Source: Ruthenibacterium lactatiformans
GTDB lineage: Bacteria; Bacillota; Clostridia; Oscillospirales; Ruminococcaceae
Assembly (NCBI RefSeq): GCF_000949455.1
Contig: NZ_JXXK01000024.1
Span: forward strand, 1 to 60,010
DNA length: 60,010 nucleotides
Reading direction: 5' to 3'
Position numbers and translations under genes: made by a program. Of the stretch, positions 7,557 to 16,794 are shown piece by piece (within the stretch, counting starts at the first letter, position 1; each line of letters begins with the position of its first letter). The notes under the pieces are model-generated. The model was not told the DNA's origin, made no database searches, and saw nothing but the letters and a program-made list of their open reading frames with translations.

Positions 7557-8828
7557 TCAAAATACATAATCGAACTCAAATTCCCCGATGCGGATGGTGT
7601 CGTTTTCCTGCACGCCCATCTCCACAAGCCTGTCGATGACACCGGAATCCATGAGCTGGCGCTGGAAATACTGCAGGCTCTCGTAGTCGGATACATCCGA
7701 GCCTTCCAGAATATTTTCCAGCCAGGGCGCGTCGATGTCCCACGCGCCGTCGTCGGCGCGGGCGATTTCGAACGCACGGGGGTCTTTCAATGCAGGGTCG
7801 GGCCGGACGTACTCCGGCTCGTACACGGTGACGGGCGGCAGCTGCTGCAGCCGCTCATATACAACGCCCGGCAGCTTGTCCAGCCCCTGCCGCGTGGCCG
7901 CGGAGACGGGCAGGAACACCAGCCCCTTTTCCTCGATGAACGCACGGAACTCCGCGATCTGCTCCGGCGACGCGATGTCGCATTTGTTGCCCAGCACGAT
8001 TTGAGGCCGCGCGGACAGCTCCTGCGAAAAGTTGGCAAGCTCGGTATTGATCTTTTCAAAATCGTCCTTTGGGTCGCGCCCTTCGCTGCCGGAGACGTCC
8101 ACCACATGCAAAAGCAGGCGGCAGCGGTCCACATGGCGCAGAAAGTCGTGCCCCAGGCCAACGCCGTCGGCCGCGCCTTCGATGAGGCCCGGGATGTCGG
8201 CAGCCACAAAGCTGGCTTCCGGCCCTACGCGCACCACACCCAGCACAGGCGAAAGAGTGGTGAAATGGTAGTTGGCGATTTTGGGCTTGGCCGCGCTGAT
8301 GACAGAAATGATGGTGCTCTTGCCCACGTTCGGAAAGCCCACCAGGCCCACGTCCGCAATCAGCTTCAGCTCCAGACGCACCTCCAGCTCCTCGCCCTTT
8401 CCGCCGGGCTTCGCAAATTTCGGGATCTGGCGCGTGGGCGTGGCAAAATGCACGTTGCCCCAGCCGCCGCGCCCGCCGCGGGCCACCACCACGGGCTCGT
8501 CGCCTGAAATATCCGCGATGACAAGGCCGCTCTGCGCGTCGCGCACCAGCGTGCCGCGAGGCACGCGGATGATAAGGTCCGGCGCATTTTTGCCGCTGCA
8601 CCGGGCGGCTCTTCCGTCCTCGCCGTTCTGGGCGGCATATTTGCGCTTGTAACGGAAATCCATCAGCGTAGACAGATTGGAATCGGCCACGAACACCACG
8701 TTGCCGCCGCGTCCGCCGTCGCCGCCGTCCGGCCCGCCCGCGGCCACATACTTTTCCCGGTGAAACGACACCGAGCCGTTGCCGCCGTTGCCCGCTTTGA
8801 TGTTTATTTTTGCGGTATCAATGAACAT
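7557..8828 (-). CDS. obgE: GTPase Obg/CgtA
   Basis: This 423-aa essential GTPase acts in 50S ribosome assembly and stress signalling. It has the glycine-rich Obg domain (1-158), a G domain with P-loop GFPNVGKS and DIPGLIEGAADGVGLG, and the C-terminal OCT domain found in Firmicutes Obg. GGAGG precedes the ATG with 7 nt spacing. The rpmA terminator at 8928 partly separates it from the ribosomal protein genes. Confidence 0.97.
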   Translation of the reverse strand: MFIDTAKINIKAGNGGNGSVSFHREKYVAAGGPDGGDGGRGGNVVFVADSNLSTLMDFRYKRKYAAQNGEDGRAARCSGKNAPDLIIRVPRGTLVRDAQSGLVIADISGDEPVVVARGGRGGWGNVHFATPTRQIPKFAKPGGKGEELEVRLELKLIADVGLVGFPNVGKSTIISVISAAKPKIANYHFTTLSPVLGVVRVGPEASFVAADIPGLIEGAADGVGLGHDFLRHVDRCRLLLHVVDVSGSEGRDPKDDFEKINTELANFSQELSARPQIVLGNKCDIASPEQIAEFRAFIEEKGLVFLPVSAATRQGLDKLPGVVYERLQQLPPVTVYEPEYVRPDPALKDPRAFEIARADDGAWDIDAPWLENILEGSDVSDYESLQYFQRQLMDSGVIDRLVEMGVQENDTIRIGEFEFDYVF

Positions 8829-8927
8829 AAAAAAACCTCCGGCATCTGATTGCCGCTGAGCGGGGCGGAAAAGCCAAAGCCCGCTCCCGGGCGTACCTTT
8901 AGCGTTTCACCATTCCCGTTGATTATC

Positions 8928-8957
8928 AAAAAAGGCCGGGCCAACACGGGCCCGGCC
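8928..8957 (-). terminator. Terminator after rpmA
   Basis: On the minus strand GGCCGGGCC and GGCCCGGCC arms (8949-8957 and 8934-8942) are followed by a run of Ts. It should end most of the rplU-rpmA transcript just before obg. Confidence 0.85.
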
Positions 8958-8975
8958 GACTGCCTTCTGCAAGGC

Positions 8976-9227
8976 TTATTGCTTGATGCTGACCTTCTTG
9001 CGGTCGCGGCCGACGCGCTCGAAGCAGACCTTACCGTCGGCAAGGGCGAACAGCGTGTCGTCGCTGCCGCGGCCCACGTTCTCGCCCGGATGGATGTGGG
9101 TGCCGCGCTGACGCACCAGAATGTTGCCGGCCAACACGAACTGGCCGTCGGCGCGCTTTACGCCGAGGCGCTTGGACTCGGAATCGCGGCCGTTTTTGGT
9201 AGAACCTACGCCTTTTTTATGTGCCAT
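8976..9227 (-). CDS. rpmA: 50S ribosomal protein L27 without N-terminal leader
   Basis: This 83-aa protein of the large subunit lies near the peptidyl-transferase centre. It starts directly as MAHKKGVGSTKNG with AGGGGAGGG before the ATG. The in-frame codons upstream reach a stop after 7 codons with no other start. Most Firmicutes L27 proteins instead carry a short N-terminal extension cut off by the protease Prp, whose gene normally lies between rplU and rpmA. Here neither the extension nor the gene exists; the gap is 18 nt. Confidence 0.97.
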   Translation of the reverse strand: MAHKKGVGSTKNGRDSESKRLGVKRADGQFVLAGNILVRQRGTHIHPGENVGRGSDDTLFALADGKVCFERVGRDRKKVSIKQ

Positions 9228-9245
9228 TTCAAATGCCCTCCCCTG

Positions 9246-9557
9246 TTAACCGACGATCTCGGTGATTTCGATTTTTGTATACGGCTGACGGTGGCCCATC
9301 TTGCGCATGCTGCCCTTCTTGGGGCGGTATGTCAGGATGTTCAGCTTCTTGCCCTTGCCGTTTTTTACGACCTTGCCTGTGACCTTGGCGCCCGCAACCG
9401 TGGGGTTGCCAAACTTCACATTGCCCTCTTCGCCCACCGCAAGCACGGTGTCAAAAGAGAATTCGCTCTCGGCTTCGGCATTCAGCTTTTCCACAAAAAT
9501 GACGTCGCCCTTTTCCACGCGGTACTGTTTCCCGCCGGTCACGATCACTGCGTACAT
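9246..9557 (-). CDS. rplU: 50S ribosomal protein L21
   Basis: This 103-aa large-subunit protein has the family start MYAVIVTGGKQYRVEKGD and end GHRQPYTKIEI. It is the first gene of the rplU-rpmA pair and is driven by the sigma-A promoter at 9645-9673. The 80-nt leader between promoter and start is where L21 leader RNAs occur in other Firmicutes, but I could not confirm such a fold. Confidence 0.97.
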   Translation of the reverse strand: MYAVIVTGGKQYRVEKGDVIFVEKLNAEAESEFSFDTVLAVGEEGNVKFGNPTVAGAKVTGKVVKNGKGKKLNILTYRPKKGSMRKMGHRQPYTKIEITEIVG

Positions 9558-9644
9558 AATTTACCCTCATTTGTATAAGTCTCGCTGGACTAGTAGGCGG
9601 GCGCAGACGCGCCGCTTCAAATGCCCAAACCATGCGGCTTTAAT

Positions 9645-9673
9645 ACTATACCACAAATATTTGCCCCATGCAA
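9645..9673 (-). promoter_or_regulatory. Sigma-A promoter of rplU-rpmA
   Basis: On the minus strand TTGCAT (9668-9673) and TATAGT (9645-9650) are separated by 17 bp. The predicted transcript begins near 9638 and has a leader of about 80 nt before rplU. Confidence 0.75.
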
Positions 9674-9722
9674 GTGTTTTTTTCGCGGTGCGGCGCGGTT
9701 TTCCGCCCCATGTGCCGCGCGC

Positions 9723-10574
9723 TCACAGCCCGCTTTGCAGGCGGGCCGCCTTGACGGTGTTTTTCATCAGCATGGCCCGCGTCATCAGGCCCACGCCGCC
9801 GGGCACCGGAGTGATGTAAGCGGCTTTTTCCGCCACGGGCGCAAAGTCCACATCGCCGCACAGCTTGCCCTCAGCGTTCCGGTTGATGCCGACGTCGATC
9901 ACAACGGCGCCCTCCTTCACCATATCGGCGGTGACGAAGCCCGCCTTGCCGATGGCCGCCACGATGATATCCGCCGCGGCGCATTTGGCCTTCAGATCCC
10001 TGGTTTTGGAATGGCACAGCGTGACGGTGGCGTTGTTGGCCGTGAGCAGCAGCGCCGCGGGTTTGCCCACGATGTTGCTGCGGCCGATGACCACAGCGTC
10101 CTTGCCTGCGATGGGAACGCCGGTGCTTTTCAGCATTTCAATGCAGCCGGCGGGCGTGCAGGGCAGAAAGCACTCCTCACCAATGACCATGCGGCCCACG
10201 TTCACTGGGGTGAAGCCGTCCACGTCCTTGTCCGGCGAGATGGCGTCGATGACGCGCTTTTCGCGGATATGCCCGGGCAGCGGCAGCTGCACCAGCACGC
10301 CGTGGACCGTCTTGTCCGCGTTCAGCGCCGCGATTTTTTCCAGAAGCGCGGCCTCGGTGGTTTCTTCCGGCAGCGCGATGACGTCGGACAGCAGGCCGCA
10401 TTCGGCGCAGTCCTTCGCCTTGCCCGCCACATATGTCCTGCTGGCCGGGTTCTCCCCCACGATAACGACGGCCAGGCGGGCGTGAACGCCCTTTTCCCGC
10501 AGCTCCGCCGCCTCTGCCGCGGCCTCCGCCTTGAGTTTTGCCGCCAGTGTTTTTCCGCTGATCAGTTCCGCCAT
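9723..10574 (-). CDS. folD: Methylene-THF dehydrogenase/methenyl-THF cyclohydrolase
   Basis: This 283-aa bifunctional cytoplasmic enzyme of one-carbon metabolism interconverts 5,10-methylene- and 10-formyl-tetrahydrofolate with NADP. The family motifs are present: VGENPASRTYVAGKAKDC with the catalytic lysine region, VQLPLPGH, and the NADP-binding VIGRSNIVGKP. GGAGG lies 7 nt before the ATG. It is 44 nt after lgt on the same strand. Confidence 0.96.
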   Translation of the reverse strand: MAELISGKTLAAKLKAEAAAEAAELREKGVHARLAVVIVGENPASRTYVAGKAKDCAECGLLSDVIALPEETTEAALLEKIAALNADKTVHGVLVQLPLPGHIREKRVIDAISPDKDVDGFTPVNVGRMVIGEECFLPCTPAGCIEMLKSTGVPIAGKDAVVIGRSNIVGKPAALLLTANNATVTLCHSKTRDLKAKCAAADIIVAAIGKAGFVTADMVKEGAVVIDVGINRNAEGKLCGDVDFAPVAEKAAYITPVPGGVGLMTRAMLMKNTVKAARLQSGL

Positions 10575-10618
10575 TTTTATCCTCCTGTTCCCCTCATACC
10601 GTTTCCGTTTTACCGCTG

Positions 10619-11794
10619 TTATTCCTTCGGCTCCGCATCGGAGCCGTCTTTTTCCGCTGCATCCGCGGCGGCCTCCTGCGCAGGCGCCGCCTGCTCTTCT
10701 TCGGGCGCGGCCTGGGTGTCCGCCTCCGCTTCCCGCTGCTCCCGGACGCCGGACGCCTCGCCGCTTTCTTCTGTTTCAGGCGCTTTTTCTTCCGCCTGCG
10801 CGGTTTCCTCCGCCGCGCGGGCTGCGCGGCGGCGCTCGATCTCGGCTTTCATCTCCGCGTCCGTGGGAGGCGTCTCGCCGGACAGCCAGGAGAACTCATA
10901 GGGGACCTGCCTGCCGTCTTCCTTTACAAGCGCCGTATAAGTGACGGTGAGCGGTTTGTCTTTGTACTTTTTGCGCAGCGCCAGCCAAATGCACAGGGCC
11001 GCGATGACGGACACCGCCGCAATGACCTGGCTGATGCGGAAGCTGCCGACCATCAGGCTGTCGGTGCGCAGGCCCTCCACAAAGAAGCGCTCCGCGCCGT
11101 ACCACATCACATACATCAAGATCAGCTCGCCGTGGAATTTGCGGCGCTTCATATATGCCCACAGCAGGAAAAAGCCCAGCAGGCACCAGATGGATTCATA
11201 CAAAAACGTAGGGTGCACCGGCAGGGACGGGTCCACCGCAACGCCCTGCGCGGCCAGCGTTTCCTGCACGCTTGAGAGGTAATTGCAGGTGCCTTCGCTG
11301 TACATGCCCCAGGGCAGCGTGGTGTTGGTGCCGAACGCCTCCTGGTTGACAAAGTTTCCCCAGCGGCCGATGCCCTGCCCCAGCAGAAAACCCATGCCCG
11401 CCAGATCGAACATCGGCAGAATGGGAACCTTGCGCCACCTGCAGGCAAAATAACCGCTGAGGAACGCCGCGATGACCGCACCGTAAATGGCGACGCCGCC
11501 CAGGCGGATGTCCAGCATCTCGGCAAAGCTGGCGTATTCAAACGGGGCAGTGGCCACATAAAACGCGCGTCCGCCGATGACGGCGCACACGGTGCCGATG
11601 AGGATCACATCCACCATGCGGTCGGAATCAATGCCGAAACGTCGCGCATGGCTGAATGCGAACACGATGGCCAGCGCCAGGCCCGTGGCGATGAGGATGC
11701 CGTACCAGTAGATCGGCATGCCGAACACGGTGAACGCCACGCGGTCCAGCGTAAATTCCAGCCCCAGGCCGGGGAACTGCACATGATAAGTCAT
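10619..11794 (-). CDS. lgt: Prolipoprotein diacylglyceryl transferase with acidic C-terminal tail
   Basis: This membrane enzyme attaches diacylglyceryl to the lipobox cysteine of lipoproteins. The Lgt signature GRWGNFVNQEAFG and HPTFLYESIW are intact within about seven membrane helices (residues 1-270). The protein has 391 aa instead of the usual 260-290. The extra ~110 residues are cytoplasmic, very rich in Glu and Ala, and probably helical or disordered. Clients in this window include the sugar-binding lipoprotein at 50156-51466. The ribosome binding site (AAGGAG) is rather far, 12-13 nt, from the ATG. Confidence 0.94.
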   Translation of the reverse strand: MTYHVQFPGLGLEFTLDRVAFTVFGMPIYWYGILIATGLALAIVFAFSHARRFGIDSDRMVDVILIGTVCAVIGGRAFYVATAPFEYASFAEMLDIRLGGVAIYGAVIAAFLSGYFACRWRKVPILPMFDLAGMGFLLGQGIGRWGNFVNQEAFGTNTTLPWGMYSEGTCNYLSSVQETLAAQGVAVDPSLPVHPTFLYESIWCLLGFFLLWAYMKRRKFHGELILMYVMWYGAERFFVEGLRTDSLMVGSFRISQVIAAVSVIAALCIWLALRKKYKDKPLTVTYTALVKEDGRQVPYEFSWLSGETPPTDAEMKAEIERRRAARAAEETAQAEEKAPETEESGEASGVREQREAEADTQAAPEEEQAAPAQEAAADAAEKDGSDAEPKE

Positions 11795-11857
11795 AAAAAG
11801 GGTCGCTCCTTCCTGATATGCGGGGCGGCCTGTGCCGCGCCCGCAGCCCGCGCCGTA

Positions 11858-13126
11858 TTACTGCGCCGGGCGGATGATGACGGTAGCGCTGCGTTCTGTG
11901 CACAGCATGGCGCGCAGCGCGCCGTTCACGTCCGAAAGCGTAACGGAGGCCAGCGTCTCGATCTCGTCGGCGGGCGTTCGGCCCCGGAAAAACGACGATG
12001 CCAGCGCGCCGGCCACGTCCTCAATGTTCTCCAGGTCCTGCACCAGCTCGCCATAAAGCTGGTTTTTGCACAGCGTGAACAGTTCCTCGTCCACGCCCTC
12101 GCGCTTCAAACGGGCGATCTCGTCCAGCAGCAGGCCGCGCACCGTCTCCGGCTCCGGCGTCTCGCCGCCGAACAGGAACGAAAGCGCCCCCGGCAGGCTG
12201 AGTATCTCGCCCGAGAAGCCCGGGCTCACCAGCCCCTCGTCGTAAAGCCTGCGGTACAGCGGCGTCATGCTGCCGCAGATAAGCTCCGTGAGCATGTCGC
12301 AGATGATCTCCGTCTTGAGCGCGTCGCCCGCGGGCGGCGTTTCTTTAAAGCCAACGCCCAGCAGGGGCTTTGCCACGGCCATGGAAAACTCGCGGTACGG
12401 CTCGGCCACGTCCGGCCCCTCGGCGGAGGCGAGGCGCTCCACCGTGCCCGTCTTTACGGGGATGTCCGCGCGGGCGCAGGCCGCCAGCACCTCGTCCATC
12501 GTCACATTGCCCGCCACGGCCAGCACCATGTTCTGCGGGCGGTAAAAGGCGTCCGTGCAGGCATACAAAATTTCAGGCGTGATCTGCGCGATGCTCTCCA
12601 CACTGCCCGCGATGTCGTCCCGCACCGGGTGCGCGGTGTACAGGCACTCGTACATGGCGAACATCAGCCGCCAGTCCGGCGCGTCGTCATACTGCTTGAT
12701 CTCCTGCCCGATGATGCCCTGTTCCTTTTCCACGGTTGCCGCCGTAAAATACGGCCGGGAGACAAAGCCCAGCAGAATATCCAAATTTTCGGCCACGTTG
12801 CCGGAAGCCGTAAAAATGTAGCAGGTCTTGTCGAAACTGGTGTAGGCGTTGGCGCTGGCGCCCGTGCGGGCATACAGTGTGAACGCGTCGCCCTCCTCGT
12901 TCTCAAACATTTTGTGCTCCAGAAAATGGGCGATGCCCGCGGGCAGGTCCACCCGTTTGCCGTCCAGGGCAAAAGCACGGTCGATGCTGCCGAACTTCGT
13001 GCCGTATACCGCGTGTACGCCCGTAAAGCCCGGCATCGTATGCACGCGCACCGTCAGGCCGTTTTCCAGCACCGTGCTTTCAAACGCCGCGGCTCTGCGC
13101 ACCGCCTGCAAAGAGGGATCATGCAT
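11858..13126 (-). CDS. M16 zinc peptidase, active-type subunit (YmfH-like)
   Basis: This 422-aa cytoplasmic insulinase-family protein carries the inverted zinc motif HFLEH (HxxEH) near residue 75, followed about 75 residues later by EQGIIGQEIKQY with the third ligand. It overlaps the upstream partner gene by 8 bp. Such pairs of one metal-binding and one metal-free M16 protein occur widely in Firmicutes (ymfF/ymfH) and have been linked to processing of modified elongation factor P or small peptides. The substrate here is unknown. Confidence 0.88.
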   Translation of the reverse strand: MHDPSLQAVRRAAAFESTVLENGLTVRVHTMPGFTGVHAVYGTKFGSIDRAFALDGKRVDLPAGIAHFLEHKMFENEEGDAFTLYARTGASANAYTSFDKTCYIFTASGNVAENLDILLGFVSRPYFTAATVEKEQGIIGQEIKQYDDAPDWRLMFAMYECLYTAHPVRDDIAGSVESIAQITPEILYACTDAFYRPQNMVLAVAGNVTMDEVLAACARADIPVKTGTVERLASAEGPDVAEPYREFSMAVAKPLLGVGFKETPPAGDALKTEIICDMLTELICGSMTPLYRRLYDEGLVSPGFSGEILSLPGALSFLFGGETPEPETVRGLLLDEIARLKREGVDEELFTLCKNQLYGELVQDLENIEDVAGALASSFFRGRTPADEIETLASVTLSDVNGALRAMLCTERSATVIIRPAQ

Positions 13127-14387
13127 CTGCGCCCGCCTCCTTCGTCAAAGTGTAGCATACCGAAAGCCTGAAGCGCGACAGCACGCGGCGCACGTCGTCC
13201 GCCGTCACGGCGTCCACCTCGGCGGCCACCTGCTCCGGCGCCTTGTCCGCGCCGCGCATGCGCTCGGCAAAATACCAGCCCTCCAGGCCCTGGAGCGTAT
13301 CGCCCACGGCGGCGAGCTGGTTTTTCAGCGCGCGCTTCGTGTCGGCCAGCTCCCCGTCCTCCACCGGCCCGGCGCACAGCGCGGCCAGCTCTTTCAGGAT
13401 GGACTCCCGGGCCGCCGCGGCGTTGGCGTGCTCCACGCCGCTGTCCACACACAGCGCGCCGGTGAGCGAAGTGTAGGACGCCGCGCAGTAATAGCACAGG
13501 CTCTGCTTTTCGCGCACGTTCTGGAACAGGCGCGAGGTGGGCGTACCGCCCAGCAGCGCCACGGCCACCCGCAGCGCGGAAAGGTCCTGCGGCGCAAAGG
13601 GCTCGCCCGGTGTGAACAGCATGCACAGCTTGCCCTGCACGGTGGGCAGCGGTTCTTCAAAGCTGCGCGGCTCTTCGGCGGGCATGGCGATGGGCGCGGG
13701 CAGCTCCTCCGGGGCGCGGCGCAGGCCCGACAGCGCCGTGCGCAGGCGCTGCGCCACCGCGTCCACGTCCGCTCCCAGCACAAACACCTCGATCTGCGCC
13801 TGCTCCACCATGCGCGCGTAAGCCCTTGTCACCGCGTCGGCCGTCAGGCCGTCCACCTCGTCCAGATAACCGTTGCGCTCAATGCCGGCGGGGGAATCGC
13901 CGTAAAACCTGCGCCGCGCCTGCCGGATGCAATAGCTGCGCTTTTCGTTGATCTCGCCCTCCAGCAGCTCGCGGAGCTGCTCCTTTTCAATGGCGACGGC
14001 CTCGGCGTCCAGCACGCCGTCCACGCGGTACGGCTCGAACGCCGTGCCGAAGGCGATGTCCGCGTATTCGCGGCTGAGCGGCTCGCCCGCCAGCGCAAAC
14101 GCGTCCCGGATGCCCGAGAGCGACACCGTCAGCACGCGGCTCTGGCCGCTCATGGTGCCGTCCACGGAAAGGGCCGCTCCGTACAGGCGGGCCAGCTTTT
14201 TGGAAAGCTCCGTCATATCCGGGCAGCCCTGATAGCCCCGCTCCAGCACCAGCGGCAGCAGGGCCTCGGCCGTGGCCCACTCCCGGGCGGCGGGCCAGAT
14301 GAAGTTGATGGAAATGCGGCAGCGGTTGAATTTTTCCGCCGGAAGCACGTTGATGTGCGCGCCCGGCGCAAGGGTAATGCGTTCCAT
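13119..14387 (-). CDS. M16 peptidase-like protein, metal-free partner (YmfF-like)
   Basis: This 422-aa protein has the same fold and length as its downstream neighbour but has no HxxEH; the equivalent stretch reads LLPLVLERGYQG. It is therefore predicted to be the non-catalytic half of a heterodimer. The translational overlap of 8 bp with the active subunit supports stoichiometric synthesis. Its start follows AAAGGACG. Confidence 0.85.
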   Translation of the reverse strand: MERITLAPGAHINVLPAEKFNRCRISINFIWPAAREWATAEALLPLVLERGYQGCPDMTELSKKLARLYGAALSVDGTMSGQSRVLTVSLSGIRDAFALAGEPLSREYADIAFGTAFEPYRVDGVLDAEAVAIEKEQLRELLEGEINEKRSYCIRQARRRFYGDSPAGIERNGYLDEVDGLTADAVTRAYARMVEQAQIEVFVLGADVDAVAQRLRTALSGLRRAPEELPAPIAMPAEEPRSFEEPLPTVQGKLCMLFTPGEPFAPQDLSALRVAVALLGGTPTSRLFQNVREKQSLCYYCAASYTSLTGALCVDSGVEHANAAAARESILKELAALCAGPVEDGELADTKRALKNQLAAVGDTLQGLEGWYFAERMRGADKAPEQVAAEVDAVTADDVRRVLSRFRLSVCYTLTKEAGADA

Positions 14388-14466
14388 TTGATACGTCCTT
14401 TTTGTTCAAATATCCGCCGTTCCGGCGGTGGGGTGTTCCGCGCGGGCCCGCCCGCGCCTGTCTGTG

Positions 14467-15363
14467 TCATTCCGTCCGGCCCAGATACTCCTCCAGGCAC
14501 ACGCCCTGGGCCGTGATCTTCTGCGCGTCCTCCACGCCCACATAGCGGTAGTGCCACGGCTCGAAGGAGGTTCCCGTGATATCGGTTTTGTCTTTCATAT
14601 AGCGGAGGATGAAGCCGTATTCCGGGGCGTGCTCCCTGAGCCACACGGCCCAGTCGCGCTCCTCCAGGCTCTCCACCAGGGCGGCGTTGATGTCCGCCGC
14701 GCCCACGATGTCCACGGCCAGGCCCGTCTCATGCTCCGAGGTGCCCGGCTCGTTGCGCCACTGCTTGGTGGCCGCAAAGGCCTCTTCCTCGGACATGCCC
14801 TGATTGATATAATCCTGTTTCATGCTGTTGAACAGCGTGGTCTGCTCCTGTGTGGAACGATAGGCCGAACGCGCCACCAGCTCGATGCCGTCTGCCTTTG
14901 CGGCCGCGAACATCTGCTCCAGCGGCTCCTTCACGCGGGCGTCCATAAACTGCTCGCCGTTGCGGCTGTTGCTGCCCACGCTGGCAAGCTCCGGTGCGTA
15001 GCCCTCGGGCAGCGGGTTCGTGGTGTTCGTCAGGATCAGGCTCCACAGCGCGGGGTCTGCGGGGGCGTTGGGGTCCGCCGCCGGCTCACCGGAGGATGCG
15101 GGCGGCGCGGAGGCCGAAACGCTCTGCGCCGCGCTGACGGACGAAGCCTGCCCGCCCCGCGCCCAGCCCGCCGCGGCTTTTATCAGGAAGAACAGCCCCA
15201 CCAGGGCTGCCAGCGCCAACGCACCCAGCAGCGCCAGAAAGGCGTAATACCGGCGCATGGCACGCCTGCGCAGGATCTCTTTCTGCCGGCGCCGCTCCGC
15301 GGCCATGGCGCGCTCCTCAGGCGTCATGGGCCGGCGCCGGCGCGGCGGCTGTTGGTTCTGCAT
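14467..15363 (-). CDS. D-alanyl-D-alanine carboxypeptidase, VanY/M15B type
   Basis: This membrane-anchored peptidase of about 298 aa trims peptidoglycan stem peptides. A basic N-terminus and one membrane helix (about residues 37-62) place the catalytic domain outside. The zinc site is complete: SEHETGLAVDIV (SxHxxGxAxD) and EPWHYRYVG (ExWHxRY). The start at 15363 follows AAGGAG with 7 nt spacing; a GTG at 15387 has none. It may instead act as an LD- or DL-peptidase on other wall peptides. Such enzymes are common in vancomycin-susceptible clostridia and do not imply resistance. Confidence 0.9.
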   Translation of the reverse strand: MQNQQPPRRRRPMTPEERAMAAERRRQKEILRRRAMRRYYAFLALLGALALAALVGLFFLIKAAAGWARGGQASSVSAAQSVSASAPPASSGEPAADPNAPADPALWSLILTNTTNPLPEGYAPELASVGSNSRNGEQFMDARVKEPLEQMFAAAKADGIELVARSAYRSTQEQTTLFNSMKQDYINQGMSEEEAFAATKQWRNEPGTSEHETGLAVDIVGAADINAALVESLEERDWAVWLREHAPEYGFILRYMKDKTDITGTSFEPWHYRYVGVEDAQKITAQGVCLEEYLGRTE

Positions 15364-15474
15364 ATTTTTTCTCCTTTTTCCGGTCACACTGATAAAACGA
15401 GTATCGGCGCAGAATATCTACGCCAGGCGGGCCGCGCGCATTTTATGCAGCATTCCCCGGCCGCGCCGAAAACA

Positions 15475-15519
15475 AAAGACAGGCCTTTCCCGGCCTGCGC
15501 CGCAAAAATGCCTGTCTTT
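15475..15519 (-). terminator. Terminator hairpin downstream of lysC
   Basis: AAAGACAGGC (15475-15484) and GCCTGTCTTT (15510-15519) form a stable stem with inner GGCC pairing and flanking T/A runs. It closes the threonine-pathway transcript but lies immediately beside the vanY-type promoter. Confidence 0.7.
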
Positions 15520-15520
15520 C

Positions 15521-15558
15521 ATTATACCCATTCCGCTGCCCGATGTCTACGGCAGCGG
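15521..15558 (-). promoter_or_regulatory. Promoter of the VanY-type gene with overlapping inverted repeat
   Basis: On the minus strand TAGACA (15544-15549) and TATAAT (15521-15526) are 17 bp apart. CCGCTGCC (15533-15540) and GGCAGCGG (15551-15558) form an inverted repeat around the -35 with a 10-bp centre, a possible operator. Confidence 0.55.
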
Positions 15559-15588
15559 AGTGTTTTTCACGCTTTCCGCACTCTTTTT

Positions 15589-16794
15589 TCAGTTCAGGAA
15601 CGCGTCGTGGATGGCGTTCACCGCACGGTCCGCGTCCGCCTTGGCGATCAGCACCGAGATCTTGATCTCGCTGGTGGAGATCATGCGGATGTTGATGTTT
15701 GCCTCAAACAGCGCCTCGAACATGCGGGACGCCACGCCGGAATGGCTCTGCATGCCCGCGCCCACGATGCTCACCTTCGCCACGTCCTTGTCCACAACAA
15801 TGTCCCTGCAGCCGAAGCGCTGGCGGTTTTCCTCCAGCAGCGCAAGCGCTGTTTCGGCGTCGCCCAGGGGCACGGTGAAAATAACGTCCTTGTGGCCCTC
15901 CTTGCCGGAGGACTGCAGAATAATATCCACGTTGATCTTCTTCTGCGCCATCAGGCTGAACACCTTGAACGAAGCGCCCGGAACGTCGGGCACCTCCAAA
16001 ATCGAAATGACGGCGACGTCCTTGTCCTTTGCGACGCCCTTGATCAGCATACCTTCCACGTCTGTGACCTCCTTCACGATTGTACCGGGCAGATCGGTGA
16101 GCGACGAGCGCACCTCCAGATTGACCGAATATTTCTTTGCAAGCTCCACGCTGCGGTTGTTGAGCACCTGTGCGCCCAGGCTGGCAAGCTCCAGCATCTC
16201 GTCGAAGGTGATCTCATCCAGCTTGCGCGCGCGCGGCACCAGGCGCGGGTCCGCGGTGTAAACGCCGTCCACGTCCGTGTAGATCTGGCACAGGTCCGCG
16301 TGCAGCGCGGCCGCAATGGCCACGGCGCTGGTGTCGGAGCCGCCGCGTCCTAGGGTGGTGATGTCGTCGTAGCGGTTCAGGCCCTGGAAGCCCGCAACCA
16401 CCACGACGCGGTTTTTGGAAAGCTCGCTCTCGATGCGCTCGGTGTCCAGGTTTTTGATGCGTGCGCGCGTGTAGGCGCGGTCCGTATGGAAGCCCGCCTG
16501 CCAGCCCGTCAGGCTGATGGCCGGGCAGCCTGTCTCGCCCAGCGCCATGGCCAGCAACGAAATGCTGATCTGCTCGCCCGTGGCCAGCAGCATATCCATC
16601 TCGCGCTGGGACGGGTCGTGGGTGATCTCGCCCGCTTTGGCGATGAGGTCGTCGGTGGTATCGCCCTGGGCGGATACCACCACCACCACGTCGTTGCCGG
16701 CGGCGTGCGTGTTCGCCACGATGCGCGCCACATTAAAAATGCGGTCGCGGTCCGCGACGGAGCTGCCGCCGAATTTTTGTACGATGAGTGCCAT
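15589..16794 (-). CDS. lysC: Aspartate kinase
   Basis: This 401-aa enzyme phosphorylates aspartate, the first step to lysine, methionine and threonine. The kinase signature VQKFGGSSVAD opens the protein, GRGGSDTSAVA follows, and two ACT domains occupy about 260-401 for feedback control. It is the last gene of a run with an ACT protein, homoserine dehydrogenase and homoserine kinase, so it probably serves threonine synthesis mainly. GGGGAGA precedes the ATG. Confidence 0.96.
   Translation of the reverse strand: MALIVQKFGGSSVADRDRIFNVARIVANTHAAGNDVVVVVSAQGDTTDDLIAKAGEITHDPSQREMDMLLATGEQISISLLAMALGETGCPAISLTGWQAGFHTDRAYTRARIKNLDTERIESELSKNRVVVVAGFQGLNRYDDITTLGRGGSDTSAVAIAAALHADLCQIYTDVDGVYTADPRLVPRARKLDEITFDEMLELASLGAQVLNNRSVELAKKYSVNLEVRSSLTDLPGTIVKEVTDVEGMLIKGVAKDKDVAVISILEVPDVPGASFKVFSLMAQKKINVDIILQSSGKEGHKDVIFTVPLGDAETALALLEENRQRFGCRDIVVDKDVAKVSIVGAGMQSHSGVASRMFEALFEANINIRMISTSEIKISVLIAKADADRAVNAIHDAFLN

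Noticed and set aside
9558..9640. L21 leader RNA
   Set aside because: Position and length fit, but I could not build a convincing conserved fold by eye, so it is only mentioned with rplU.
14467..15363. VanY-type gene as a vancomycin-resistance determinant
   Set aside because: No vanHAX or vanRS neighbours; M15B peptidases are common wall-turnover enzymes.
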